The notes beneath the pieces were generated by a model, which searched no databases, was not told the origin of the DNA, and saw only the letters and a program-made list of their open reading frames with translations. Positions 6,637 to 16,098 of a stretch of DNA of 57,391 bases are shown here, piece after piece; the stretch's first letter is position 1; each line of letters opens with the position of its first letter. Source of the stretch: an uncultured Bacilli bacterium (GTDB lineage: Bacteria; Bacillota_I; Bacilli_A; ML615J-28; CAG-313); NCBI GenBank assembly GCA_934133195.1, contig CAKPAZ010000006.1:1-57391 (forward strand), in the 5' to 3' direction. The translations under genes and the position numbers were made by a program.

Positions 6637-9348
6637 ATGAAATTTAGAAAATTTGCTATTTTTATGATGAGCCTTCTTCTATGTTTAGCAATCGCTGGAT
6701 GTAACAAAGATAAGAAAAAAACATTCAACATTACTTACGAATTAGACGGCGGTGTTTTACCTGCTGGCGCTCCAACAGCATATGATGATGCTGAAGGCGT
6801 AGAACTTGTTTCTCCAACTAAAGAAGATTATAAATTCTTAAATTGGGTAGACGAATCTAATAAGAAAGTAACTAAGATTGCTAAAGGAACTGGCAAAGAT
6901 GTTAAACTTACTGCTAAATGGAAACAAATCGTATTTAGATTAACACTTGATCTAAATGGTGGTACTTATGATAAAGAATTACCTGTTAAATACGATTCAA
7001 CAAAGAACGTTACTCTTCCAACTCCAAGTCTTCCTGGACAAGTATTTACAGGATGGGTTACAGAAGATGGCGTAAAAGTTGGTACTGAAATTGCTGCTGA
7101 TACATTCGCAGAAGATCTAAAGCTTATTGCTAATTATCGTCCTGAAGGTCATGTTGAAACAAGAACAATTCAATTTGAACTTAATGGTGGATCATTTGCT
7201 GATGGATATGTAGCACCTACTGAATATGAAGTAGGTGAAGGTTTACCTACACTTCCAACTCCAACAAAAGAAGGATTTGAATTCGCTGGTTGGTTTGATA
7301 GTGAAGACAAACAAGTATTATCAATTTCAAAAACTGATGATCAAAACTTCTCATTAAGAGCTAAATGGCTAAGTGCTAGTGAAAAACATAGCATTAAATA
7401 CAACCTTGATGGTGGTGCATTCCCTGAAGGATATGTAGCTCCTACACATTTCTTTGAATCTCTAGGATTAGTTCTTCCAACTAACCCTACTAAAGAAGGA
7501 TTTGAATTTAAAGGTTGGAAAATGGATGGTTCTGATCAAGTAATTAGTGAAATTGCTGCTGGAACAAATACTGATGTTACATTAGTTGCTCAATGGGATG
7601 TTCCTTCTGTTGATGTTTATTATAACATTACTTATAAATGTGAAGGTGGAACACTTCCTGAAGGAATTAAAACTCAATATAAGTATGGTGAAGGATATGT
7701 ACTTCCTGATGCTATTCCATCTAATGAAAAAGAAAGATTCTTAGGTTGGTATCAAGAAATTGATGGTGTTTTAACTTCTAATAAAGTTACTAGAATTTCT
7801 AACGTTGCTGCTGGTGATATTACATTAGTTGCTCAATTCGGTATTCCTGGTGTTTATGAACCTAAATGGGAATTAAATCAAGTTGGATTCGCTGGTAATG
7901 GTATGGACTTTGTAATCAAAGTTACTCCTGTTACTTCTTATGACCCTAACGATCCTGGTTATACTGGTGATAACGTTGACGTTAAGAAGATGCACCAAGA
8001 TGCTATCGAAGCTGCATACGATATTACAATCGTTTGGTCTGCATGGGACGACGCTGCTCCTTGGGGACCTGAACGTGTTAAATTCATTAATAAGAAATAC
8101 TTAAATAATGAATTTGGTGATGTTTATGTATTAACTATCGCTTCTCAATGGATTCCTACTCTTGTTAAAGGTGGATCAATTGCTGAATTATACGATATCA
8201 ATGCTGACAGTGGTATTTTCACAGAATTAAGTTATGATGAAGAAGAACAAGATACTCCTGGATATATCCAAGACTCTACAACTAACGATGCTGCATCTGT
8301 TAAAGGTAAAGTTTATGGTTATGCTCCTGGTGTTGCTCGTCCTGACTACTTCATGTACTATAACGTAGACCTAGTTAAAGAATGTAACCTAGAAGATCCT
8401 GCTGAAATGTGGTTAAAAGGTGAATGGACACTTTCTAACTTTGACAATTGGGTAAACAATGCTCAAAATATTTTAAAGAATATTAAAGGTTATGCACTAG
8501 ACATGGGCTTTGCTGAATCAATCATTGGTATGGTTGCATCAACAGGTAGCCAAATGACTAAGGTTAACCCTCCACTTCTTTACTTAGTTCAAAAGAAAGT
8601 AACTGACACAATCTCTACATTACAAAATTACTATCAAAGTGGTGTTTACTATGGACGTGGTGTTCAAGACGTATCTCCTGGATTCCAAGCTGGTCAAACA
8701 TTACTTCACCATGGTGATTTATGGTTCTTAAAGACTAGTGATCGTTTCAACCCTTCTAAGATGACATTCAAGATTGGTGTTGTTCCTTATCCATGTGCTG
8801 ATGGTGAAGGTGGTACTCCAATCACATCTGATAAACAAGCTGATGGTATCAAGATTAATGATTCTGAATACTTAATGTATGAAGGTCGTTATGTTACTGG
8901 TGTTGATATGAGCAATTCATCATTCCAAGTACCTTATACTGGAACTGCATGTTATGCTGTATTAAATATCGCTCCTACTGGTGCTAAGAATGGTATCACA
9001 ACTAAGATCATTACTCACATTCTACATGACCTTGTATCTGGTATTGGTAAAGATCCTAATAGTAAAGTAACATTAACTGAAGATGAAGCTTATCGTAACT
9101 TCTTACAAACTAAGTTTGACCGTGACATCGACGTTGAAGTTGTTATGTCTTGTCAAGGTAAGACTTACTTTGAATTAATGGAATTATTATCAATGACAGT
9201 TGGTGGTGGTTCTCACTTCGGTCCTGATGGATTCTGGCCTCTAGCTGCAAGTATTGTTAAGAGTAAAGACTCTCCAACTACTGCATTACAAGAAGTACTT
9301 GAAAAGTACAAAGCTGCAATGCGTGAACTTGGATACAACATTAAATAG
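6637..9348 (+). CDS. lipoprotein with five InlB B-type repeats fused to an ABC solute-binding domain
   Basis: The 903-residue protein has a lipoprotein signal ending LAIAGC, with lipidated Cys22. About residues 30-405 hold five repeats of roughly 70-75 residues, each opening with a beta strand and DGG or NGG and containing a GW motif, as in InlB B-type (Listeria-Bacteroides) repeats. Residues about 407-903 resemble family 1 extracellular sugar-binding proteins, including a ligand-site-like GSHFGPDGFWPLAA segment near the end. It would be a membrane-tethered receptor that holds cell-wall or glycan material. No ABC permease or ATPase for this receptor class is adjacent. A strong terminator follows. 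The substrate is not known. Confidence 0.8.
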   Translation: MKFRKFAIFMMSLLLCLAIAGCNKDKKKTFNITYELDGGVLPAGAPTAYDDAEGVELVSPTKEDYKFLNWVDESNKKVTKIAKGTGKDVKLTAKWKQIVFRLTLDLNGGTYDKELPVKYDSTKNVTLPTPSLPGQVFTGWVTEDGVKVGTEIAADTFAEDLKLIANYRPEGHVETRTIQFELNGGSFADGYVAPTEYEVGEGLPTLPTPTKEGFEFAGWFDSEDKQVLSISKTDDQNFSLRAKWLSASEKHSIKYNLDGGAFPEGYVAPTHFFESLGLVLPTNPTKEGFEFKGWKMDGSDQVISEIAAGTNTDVTLVAQWDVPSVDVYYNITYKCEGGTLPEGIKTQYKYGEGYVLPDAIPSNEKERFLGWYQEIDGVLTSNKVTRISNVAAGDITLVAQFGIPGVYEPKWELNQVGFAGNGMDFVIKVTPVTSYDPNDPGYTGDNVDVKKMHQDAIEAAYDITIVWSAWDDAAPWGPERVKFINKKYLNNEFGDVYVLTIASQWIPTLVKGGSIAELYDINADSGIFTELSYDEEEQDTPGYIQDSTTNDAASVKGKVYGYAPGVARPDYFMYYNVDLVKECNLEDPAEMWLKGEWTLSNFDNWVNNAQNILKNIKGYALDMGFAESIIGMVASTGSQMTKVNPPLLYLVQKKVTDTISTLQNYYQSGVYYGRGVQDVSPGFQAGQTLLHHGDLWFLKTSDRFNPSKMTFKIGVVPYPCADGEGGTPITSDKQADGIKINDSEYLMYEGRYVTGVDMSNSSFQVPYTGTACYAVLNIAPTGAKNGITTKIITHILHDLVSGIGKDPNSKVTLTEDEAYRNFLQTKFDRDIDVEVVMSCQGKTYFELMELLSMTVGGGSHFGPDGFWPLAASIVKSKDSPTTALQEVLEKYKAAMRELGYNIK

Positions 9349-9366
9349 TATCTAAACAAAAAGGAA

Positions 9367-9398
9367 AACTCAAATCGTTTATGATTTGAGTTTTTTTC
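9367..9398 (+). terminator. intrinsic terminator after the solute-binding lipoprotein gene
   Basis: AACTCAAATC pairs with GATTTGAGTT and is followed by a run of T. It separates the surface-protein/receptor unit from the enzyme operon that begins with the YesL-like gene. Confidence 0.85.
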
Positions 9399-9408
9399 TT
9401 ATATATGT

Positions 9409-9414
9409 TATAAT
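9409..9414 (+). promoter_or_regulatory. -10 element for the namZ-mupG-murQ operon
   Basis: TATAAT lies 26 bases before the chosen ATG of the YesL-like gene, just after a terminator. No good -35 hexamer is visible because the expected position is the T-run of the terminator. Confidence 0.45.
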
Positions 9415-9439
9415 ATAAAAAATGAATGGAGGGGAAATT

Positions 9440-10117
9440 ATGGATTATGAAAAGAAAGTAAATTCGAAATTATATCGTTTTTTTGATTTTTTATACAAAT
9501 TACTAATAATGAATTTATTAACATTCTTTTTAAGTTTATTTATATTTACATTATTTCCTGCTGTAGTTGCTCTTAATGCGACTATTAAAAATGATATTGA
9601 TGAGCCTAACCCATTTAAATCATATTTTATTAATTTCAAAAAATACTTTAAGAAATCTTTTTTTATTGGGATACTTTTATTAATACTAATAGCTGTAGTG
9701 GGATTTGCTTTTTTCTTTTATTCATATAACCAACCAAATGTTGAAGAAAATGCAAAAAAGACAATGGAAGTTATATTTCAAATGGGAATTGTTGTGATGG
9801 TATTACTAGCGATTGTAATCCTGATGGTTATTGTTCACATTCCTCTTTTAATGGTAACATTTAAAAGTTTAACATGTGGAGAACTTATAAAAACAGCCTT
9901 CTATGTATCTTTCCGTTATTTTTTAACAACCTTAATACTAGTTGGAATGTTTGTTATAAAAGTAGTAGGTATTCTTGCTTTTCCAATTTGGATTCTTTTT
10001 GGAATATCGTTACCAACATTTCTTGGTATTCGTTTTACTAAACCTGTATATTATAAATTTGAAAAAATAGACCTAGAAAAAATAATGCATGAAGCGGAGG
10101 AAGACATTAATGAATAA
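9440..10117 (+). CDS. YesL-like DUF624 membrane protein
   Basis: The 225-residue protein has four or five hydrophobic segments and the DUF624 (YesL) pattern, including a conserved N-terminal stretch LTFFLSLFIFTLFPAVVAL. I chose the ATG at 9440 because GGAGGGG lies 5 bases before it. An earlier in-frame ATG at 9422 would place that ribosome binding site inside the gene. YesL proteins usually sit beside sugar ABC transporters of polysaccharide-use loci. Here it lies between a solute-binding lipoprotein and namZ, overlapping the namZ start. Its molecular role is not known. Confidence 0.75.
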   Translation: MDYEKKVNSKLYRFFDFLYKLLIMNLLTFFLSLFIFTLFPAVVALNATIKNDIDEPNPFKSYFINFKKYFKKSFFIGILLLILIAVVGFAFFFYSYNQPNVEENAKKTMEVIFQMGIVVMVLLAIVILMVIVHIPLLMVTFKSLTCGELIKTAFYVSFRYFLTTLILVGMFVIKVVGILAFPIWILFGISLPTFLGIRFTKPVYYKFEKIDLEKIMHEAEEDINE

Positions 10118-11258
10118 AGTAATTTTAGGTATTGAAAATATTGATAACTATAGTGATATATTTAAAGGAAAAAGAGTAGGATTAATAACTAATCCTACAG
10201 GAATTGATAGTAATTTTAAATCAAGCATTGACATTTTAAGAGAGAAAACTAATCTTGTAGCTTTATTTTCACCAGAACATGGAATTAGAGCAAGTATTCA
10301 AGCTGGTCAACGCCTTGATACTTATGTTGATGATGAAACCGGAATTACTGTGTATAGCCTTTATGGAAGTACTAAAAAGCCATCAAAAGAAATCATGGAT
10401 AAAATAGATATTATCGCAATTGATATTCAAGATAATGGTTCAAGATATTATACCTTTATTTATACAATGGCATATTGTATGCAAGCTTGTGCTGAATATG
10501 GAAAAACCTTTGTTGTTTTTGATAGACCTAATCCAATTAATGGGGTTCAAGTAGAAGGAAATAAACTAGATGTTACAAAATATCGTTCATTTGTTGGATA
10601 TTATGAAATGCCACAACGTCATGGATTAACAATGGGAGAACTTGCCATTCTATTTAATGAAGAATATGGTATTCATTGTGATTTAAAAGTTGTACCAATG
10701 ATTGGTTGGGAAAGAACTATGGATTTTGAAGATACTCATCTTCCTTGGGTTATCCCAACTCCAAATCTTCCAACAGTATTTTCAGCATATGCTTATAACG
10801 CAACATGTATTTTTGAAGGAACAAATGTTTCTGAAGGACGTGGTACGACAACACCATTTGAATTAATCGGTGCTCCATGGTTTAAATCCGAACAACTAGC
10901 AAGAGAATTAAATGCTTTAAATATTGAAGGTGTATATTTCCGTCCTCAATATTACACTCCAACATTCTCTAAATATCAAGGCGAATTATGTGGTGGAGTA
11001 TTTGTCCATATAACTGATCGTCATAAATTTAATGGTGTTAATTGTAGTTTTGTTGTTCTTGATTATATTCGCAATCATTATAGTGAACACTTCAAAATTA
11101 ATCCACCATATGTACCAGGAAGACCTGGATTATTCCAATATGAAGCGGGATCTGATACTTTTATCGTTCCAACTTGTGATATAAAAGGACAATTGGAAGT
11201 TCTAAATCATGATGCTTCAGAATTTATGGAAATAAGAAAAAAATATTTATTATACTAG
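10110..11258 (+). CDS. namZ: NamZ-type exo-beta-N-acetylmuramidase (DUF1343), cytoplasmic
   Basis: The 382-residue protein matches the DUF1343/NamZ family across its length, with FSPEHGIRA near residues 55-62, IDIQDNGSRYYTF near 105-117, FDRPNPI near 140 and FEGTNVSEGRGTTTPFE near 235-252. NamZ removes MurNAc from the non-reducing end of glycan fragments. The ATG at 10110 overlaps the end of the upstream gene and has GGAGG ahead of it. The in-frame ATG at 10089 lacks one. B. subtilis NamZ is exported, but this one has no signal peptide. It should therefore work inside the cell on imported fragments, alternating with NagZ. Confidence 0.9.
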   Translation: MNKVILGIENIDNYSDIFKGKRVGLITNPTGIDSNFKSSIDILREKTNLVALFSPEHGIRASIQAGQRLDTYVDDETGITVYSLYGSTKKPSKEIMDKIDIIAIDIQDNGSRYYTFIYTMAYCMQACAEYGKTFVVFDRPNPINGVQVEGNKLDVTKYRSFVGYYEMPQRHGLTMGELAILFNEEYGIHCDLKVVPMIGWERTMDFEDTHLPWVIPTPNLPTVFSAYAYNATCIFEGTNVSEGRGTTTPFELIGAPWFKSEQLARELNALNIEGVYFRPQYYTPTFSKYQGELCGGVFVHITDRHKFNGVNCSFVVLDYIRNHYSEHFKINPPYVPGRPGLFQYEAGSDTFIVPTCDIKGQLEVLNHDASEFMEIRKKYLLY

Positions 11259-11271
11259 AAGGAGTTAAAAC

Positions 11272-12312
11272 ATGTATAAACTTGGTGCCTCAATTTACAC
11301 AGGACTTGATGATTATTCTTTAGAAGATAATTTAAAATATCTTGATTTATTACATGAACTAGGATATGAAGTAATATTTTCTTCAGCCCATATTAATGAA
11401 GCAACGCTTACTCTTGATGAATTACAAAAAATAGTTGATAAAGCTTATGAATATGGAATCCATTTAAGTCTAGATGTATCTAAACCAATGATGGAACGTT
11501 TTGTAATTCCTAAGAATCTTTATGCTTTACGTCTTGACTATGGCTTTACTAAAGAAGATATTGTATCATACAGTAAGGCTCGTGACTTTGTTGTAGAACT
11601 TAATGCTTCAACGCTAACAAAAGAAAGACTAGAGGAATTAATTAATCTTGGACTTGACACAACTAATGTAAGAGCAAGTTTCAACTTCTACCCTAAGTTA
11701 TATACAGGACATGATATTCAATTTGTTAAAGAAAAAATAAATCTTTTCAAAAAATATGATATCCCTATTTTAATCTTTATTCCAAGTCATACAATGATGC
11801 GTCCGCCAATGTATGAAGGACTTCCATCAATTGAAAAACATCGTACAATGAACTTAGATTTAGTAATTGAAGAATTAAAAACCTTAGATATTGATGAAAT
11901 TGCTTTTGGTGATGCTTATGCATCAAAAGAAGAACTTCAAACTCTAAAAATGCATCAAGTAGATACCTTAATTTTACCATTTCATTTTGTTGATGAAACC
12001 AAAATGTTTAAAGAACATTTAGATGGCACATTCACAAGCCGTATTGATTCAAATAATTTAATGTTAAGATCAACATCATGGAGAGGAAAAGAAGATATTC
12101 AACCATTTAATACTATTCAAAGAAAAAAAGGATCTGTAACCATCGATAATAATGGTTTTAAACGATATAAAGGTGAAATCAATATTATTCTAGAAGACCT
12201 TCCAAGTGATGAAAGAGTAAATGTTATAGGCTTTGTTGAACTAACTGATGATATCATTACAGCCTTAAAAAAGGGTCAAAGATTTACTTTTGGAGTAAAG
12301 ACTAATGATTAA
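11272..12312 (+). CDS. mupG: MupG-type 6-phospho-N-acetylmuramidase (DUF871)
   Basis: The 346-residue protein has the DUF871 architecture. A TIM-barrel-like domain (about residues 1-240) starts LGASIYTGLDDYSLEDNLKY, and a cyclophilin-like C-terminal domain (about 245-346) contains RSTSWRGKEDIQPF. S. aureus MupG cleaves MurNAc-6-P-GlcNAc, which there is made by a PTS transporter. No PTS gene is near here, so the source of a 6-phosphorylated disaccharide is unclear. It follows namZ by 13 bases and overlaps the kinase gene by 8. Confidence 0.87.
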   Translation: MYKLGASIYTGLDDYSLEDNLKYLDLLHELGYEVIFSSAHINEATLTLDELQKIVDKAYEYGIHLSLDVSKPMMERFVIPKNLYALRLDYGFTKEDIVSYSKARDFVVELNASTLTKERLEELINLGLDTTNVRASFNFYPKLYTGHDIQFVKEKINLFKKYDIPILIFIPSHTMMRPPMYEGLPSIEKHRTMNLDLVIEELKTLDIDEIAFGDAYASKEELQTLKMHQVDTLILPFHFVDETKMFKEHLDGTFTSRIDSNNLMLRSTSWRGKEDIQPFNTIQRKKGSVTIDNNGFKRYKGEINIILEDLPSDERVNVIGFVELTDDIITALKKGQRFTFGVKTND

Positions 12313-13225
12313 CTATATTATCGGTGTTGATGCTGGTGGCACCTCAACTAAAGCGATAGCATATCTTGAAGATATGACAAAGTTAACAGTAAAAGAAAGT
12401 GGATGTGGGTCACCTGCTGTACTTGGTGAAGCCTTAATATGGAAAAACATTCAAAAGGCAATCGATGAAGTAATTAATGAATTAGATGCTACTAAATACC
12501 ATTTAACTCACATTCAAATGGGAATTAGTGCATTTAGTATTTTAAATAATGTTTTAAAAAAAGAAGATGAACTATCATGTAAATATCAAGCAACCGTATC
12601 AATAAAAAGTGATACGGAAATTGCTTTATATAGTGTTTTAAAAGATAAGTATCAAAATGGTATTGTTGTAATATCAGGAACTGGAGTTGCAATATACGGA
12701 AAGTATGAAAACAAAACAACCTTAATTGGTGGTTGGGGTCATATAATAAGAGAACTTGGTAGTGCATATGCATGCGTTCATGATCTTGCTTTAAGTATAA
12801 TCGATCAAGAAGAAAATGATTTACCACTTACACCATTTCAAGAAAACTTTCTTATCTATCTTAATAAACATCATATTACTGATTTAAAACATTTGTTTTA
12901 TAATCATAGTAAAAAAGAAATTGCTAAAATGGCAATATATGTAAAAAATGAAGCTATGAATAATAATGAAGAAGCCAAAGCATTATTATTTAATGAAGGT
13001 AAAGATCTAGCAATCCAAGTAATAAAAGCTGTAAATAAACTACATTTAAATAATAATTATGTAATAGGCCTTCGTGGAGGTTTTGTTCAAAATCAAAACG
13101 AAGAAATAACTGATGGCTTTGTAACAACCTTAAAAGCTAATCATATAAATGGAGATGTAATAATTGATAATGAACAACCAATTATCGGTGCTTATTATTT
13201 GTCAAAACTAAATAATAAATTTTAG
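12305..13225 (+). CDS. murK: BadF/BadG-type amino-sugar kinase (MurK/NagK-like)
   Basis: The 306-residue protein belongs to the ASKHA BadF/BadG/BcrA/BcrD family. It starts with the phosphate-1 loop YIIGVDAGGTSTKA (residues 4-17), with a phosphate-2/adenosine region VVISGTGVAIYG near 121-132 and GLRGGF near 254. Relatives phosphorylate GlcNAc, and C. acetobutylicum MurK uses both MurNAc and GlcNAc. In this locus it most likely makes MurNAc-6-P for MurQ and GlcNAc-6-P for NagA/NagB. Its start ATGATTAA overlaps the mupG stop, a sign of translational coupling. Whether it prefers MurNAc, GlcNAc or a disaccharide cannot be told. Confidence 0.8.
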   Translation: MINYIIGVDAGGTSTKAIAYLEDMTKLTVKESGCGSPAVLGEALIWKNIQKAIDEVINELDATKYHLTHIQMGISAFSILNNVLKKEDELSCKYQATVSIKSDTEIALYSVLKDKYQNGIVVISGTGVAIYGKYENKTTLIGGWGHIIRELGSAYACVHDLALSIIDQEENDLPLTPFQENFLIYLNKHHITDLKHLFYNHSKKEIAKMAIYVKNEAMNNNEEAKALLFNEGKDLAIQVIKAVNKLHLNNNYVIGLRGGFVQNQNEEITDGFVTTLKANHINGDVIIDNEQPIIGAYYLSKLNNKF

Positions 13226-13235
13226 GAGGTGGCAT

Positions 13236-14363
13236 ATGTTAGTAATAGGACTAATGAGTGGAACTTCACTTGATGGAGTAGATGCTAGTCTTGTTGAGAT
13301 AACCAAAAAAGAAAATGATTTTTGTTACAATGAACTAGATGCAAGTTTTCTTCCTTATCCAAGTGAATTAAAGATGCGCATTTTGGAAGTATCCAATATT
13401 AAAACTTCAAATGTTCAAAAAATTTGTAGTCTAAACGTTGAACTAGGATATATATATTTGGATGCGGTAAAAGAAATACTAACGAAAAACAACTTAAAAA
13501 GTGAAGATATAACGTTTGTTGCTATGCATGGTCAAACAATATGGCATAATCCTAATCATATGGATGGACTTTATTCATCCACACTCCAAATAGGTGATCC
13601 TAGTATTATTGCTTATAACCTAAATGTTGAAGTTATCAGTAACTTTAGACCTATGGACATGGCAGCAGGAGGAACTGGGGCTCCCCTTGTTCCTTTCGTT
13701 AATTTTGTATTATATAAAGATAAAGAAAAAAATGTTGCTTTCCAAAATATAGGTGGAATTGGCAATGTAACATACATTAAAAAGAATGCCGAAAGTGATG
13801 ATGTAATTGCTTTTGATACAGGACCTGGCAATATGCTTATTGACCTTGCGATGATGAAACTATATGATAAACCATATGATGAAGGTGGAAAAATAGCATT
13901 ATCAGGAACTATAAATGAAGAAGTACTTACAAAACTTTTAGAAGATGAATACTACAATCTTCCTTATCCTAAATCAACAGGAAGAGAAAAATACAATGAA
14001 AATTATCTAACAATGATTTTAAATATGATGAAAGACGATCCCAAAGAAGATATTATTGCGACAATAACAGCTTTAACTAGCGATACTATTGTCCTAGCAT
14101 ATCAGAAGTTTTGTCATGATGTTGACAAAATTGTTCTTTCAGGTGGAGGATCATATAATCAATTCATTGTGAATAGAATTAAAGAATTAACCAAAAAAGA
14201 AGTAACAATTCATAATATGAATGATTCCTATGAAGCATTTTGCTTTGCTATATTAGGACATTATACATATCTACATTTACCATCTAATTTAACAGTAGTA
14301 ACCGGGGCAAAAAAACCAGTAATACTTGGTCAAATAACATATCCCCCAAGAAAGAAGGAATAA
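13236..14363 (+). CDS. anmK: anhydro-N-acetylmuramic acid kinase
   Basis: The 375-residue protein shows AnmK signatures from end to end: VIGLMSGTSLDGVDASL at residues 3-19, AAGGTGAPLVPFVNFVLY near 144-161, QNIGGIGNVTY near 170 and FDTGPGNMLID near 193. AnmK hydrolyses the 1,6-anhydro ring of anhMurNAc and phosphorylates O6, giving MurNAc-6-P. AGGAGG precedes the ATG, and murQ starts one base after its stop. Anhydro sugars come from lytic transglycosylases, typical of Gram-negative walls, so the gene hints at scavenging of foreign muropeptides. Confidence 0.95.
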   Translation: MLVIGLMSGTSLDGVDASLVEITKKENDFCYNELDASFLPYPSELKMRILEVSNIKTSNVQKICSLNVELGYIYLDAVKEILTKNNLKSEDITFVAMHGQTIWHNPNHMDGLYSSTLQIGDPSIIAYNLNVEVISNFRPMDMAAGGTGAPLVPFVNFVLYKDKEKNVAFQNIGGIGNVTYIKKNAESDDVIAFDTGPGNMLIDLAMMKLYDKPYDEGGKIALSGTINEEVLTKLLEDEYYNLPYPKSTGREKYNENYLTMILNMMKDDPKEDIIATITALTSDTIVLAYQKFCHDVDKIVLSGGGSYNQFIVNRIKELTKKEVTIHNMNDSYEAFCFAILGHYTYLHLPSNLTVVTGAKKPVILGQITYPPRKKE

Positions 14364-14364
14364 T

Positions 14365-15288
14365 ATGAATACAAATGTTGATGTAAAGAAAATTTCTACC
14401 GAATCTCGTAATCAAAACACATTAGATATTGATGTAGTTTCTACAGAAGAAATGTTGAGAAAAATCAACAATGAAGATAAAACTGTAGCATACGCAGTAG
14501 AAAAAGCTATACCTCAAATTACAAAAGTAGTAGATGCAACATACAATGCCATCTTAAATGGTGGTAGATTAATATATATGGGAGCAGGTACCAGCGGAAG
14601 ACTTGGTGTGCTTGATGCTGTAGAATGTCCTCCAACATATGGTGTAAGTCGCAATTTAGTAATTGGCCTTATGGCAGGTGGAATGGAAGCAACTTCTTTT
14701 GCAAAAGAAGGTGCAGAAGATCGTAAAGATTTTGCCGTAGAAGATCTAAAAAGTATTAACCTTACAAATAAAGATATTGTAATTGGAATTGCCGCATCAG
14801 GAAGAACTCCATACGTATTAGGTGGTATGGAATACGCAAAGTCAGTAGGTGCAACAACTTCATGTATAACTACAAGTTCAGGTTCAGTCCTTGCTAAAAT
14901 GGTAGACTTACCAATTGAAGCTGTAACTGGGGCAGAAGTTATTAATGGATCTACTAGAATGAAATCAGGAACCGCTCAAAAACTAATATGCAATATGATA
15001 TCAACTGGTGTTTTCATTAAGATGGGAAAGGTTTATGAAAACATGATGATTGACCTTCAAGCAACTAATGAAAAACTTGTTGCTAGAGCTCTTAATATCA
15101 TTATGGAATTAACTGGTTATACAAAAGAAGAAGCAAACGAAAAATTACTTGAATATAAAACTGTAAAAAAAGTTTTAATTAACCACTTTACTGGATGTAC
15201 ATCAAACGAAAAAATTGATGAAGCACTTGAAAAAGTACAAGGAAATATTCGTAAAGCAATAGCACTATTAGGTGAACATCATGAATAA
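14365..15288 (+). CDS. murQ: MurNAc-6-phosphate etherase
   Basis: The 307-residue SIS-domain protein has MGAGTSGRLGVLDAVECPPT near residues 72-91, including the family's catalytic Glu, and the sugar-phosphate loop INGSTRMKSGTAQK near 193-206. It removes D-lactate from MurNAc-6-P, leaving GlcNAc-6-P. It receives product from both AnmK and the MurK-like kinase. It sits directly after anmK, and its last codons overlap the start of the hydrolase gene. Confidence 0.96.
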   Translation: MNTNVDVKKISTESRNQNTLDIDVVSTEEMLRKINNEDKTVAYAVEKAIPQITKVVDATYNAILNGGRLIYMGAGTSGRLGVLDAVECPPTYGVSRNLVIGLMAGGMEATSFAKEGAEDRKDFAVEDLKSINLTNKDIVIGIAASGRTPYVLGGMEYAKSVGATTSCITTSSGSVLAKMVDLPIEAVTGAEVINGSTRMKSGTAQKLICNMISTGVFIKMGKVYENMMIDLQATNEKLVARALNIIMELTGYTKEEANEKLLEYKTVKKVLINHFTGCTSNEKIDEALEKVQGNIRKAIALLGEHHE

Positions 15289-16030
15289 TCATCTTGTAAA
15301 ATATCAAGAGATAAATACATCAAGAGGAATCTTGAGAGGTTTACTTACAATACCTACTGGTGAGATAAAAAATATAGTCGTAATGTTTCACGGCTATACT
15401 GGTCATAAAAATGAAAATGGATATTTATTTAAACAAATATCCCTTGAAATAGTAAAATATGGATATGCATCACTACGCTTTGACTTTATGGGAAGTGGCG
15501 ATAGTGATGGTGAATTTAAAGATATGACTTTTTTAACTGAAGTAGAAGACGCAAAAGAAATTTTAGAATATGCTAAAAAGCTAAATAACCAAAAACCATT
15601 TATCTTACTTGGCTTTAGTTTTGGTGGAGCTATTAGTGCGTATCTATCATCTAGATATCAAGATTATTTAGAAAAATTAATTCTTCTATCACCAGCTGGT
15701 AATATGAATTTACTTGCAGAACACACATTTACCCTAAATCATGTTGATGAAAACGGAAATGTTGATCTTGGCGGTTATTACTTAAATAAAGCTTTTTATG
15801 AGAGTTTTAAAGGTATTGATTTATATGATGGAGTTTCATCATTTAATAAACCAGTCTTAATTTGCCATGGTTCTGATGATATGTCAGTACCAGTTGAGTT
15901 TGGTAGAAAATATCATGAATTATACCCTCATAATGTCTTTTATGAAATAAATGGTTCTCCACATTGTTATACAAAAGTTCCATTTAGAGAAGAAGTAAGA
16001 AAACATATTGTCGAATTTTTAACAAAATAA
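15281..16030 (+). CDS. alpha/beta hydrolase (serine esterase), cinnamoyl-esterase-like
   Basis: The 249-residue protein has the alpha/beta-hydrolase layout: oxyanion segment MFHGYTGHKNENG near residue 35, RFDFMGSGDSDG near 66-77, nucleophile elbow LLGFSFGGAIS with the catalytic Ser near residue 110, CHGSDDMSVP with the Asp near 200 and GSPHCYTK with the His near 230. The ATG at 15281 is used, because the earlier GTG at 15272 has no good ribosome binding site. It has no signal peptide. Its place in the murQ operon suggests removal of ester groups, such as O-acetyl, from muropeptide sugars. That is an inference. Confidence 0.75.
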   Translation: MNNHLVKYQEINTSRGILRGLLTIPTGEIKNIVVMFHGYTGHKNENGYLFKQISLEIVKYGYASLRFDFMGSGDSDGEFKDMTFLTEVEDAKEILEYAKKLNNQKPFILLGFSFGGAISAYLSSRYQDYLEKLILLSPAGNMNLLAEHTFTLNHVDENGNVDLGGYYLNKAFYESFKGIDLYDGVSSFNKPVLICHGSDDMSVPVEFGRKYHELYPHNVFYEINGSPHCYTKVPFREEVRKHIVEFLTK

Positions 16031-16098
16031 AAAAGCATAAAGGCTTATCTTAGTCAAAAAAAAGCGTATAATATTACCCTGTGAAAGGATATGATTAT

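Noticed and set aside
12534..12827. A 97-codon frame antisense to the amino-sugar kinase
   Set aside because: Its odd composition (rich in His, Leu, Tyr) and position inside a clear kinase gene mark it as a shadow.
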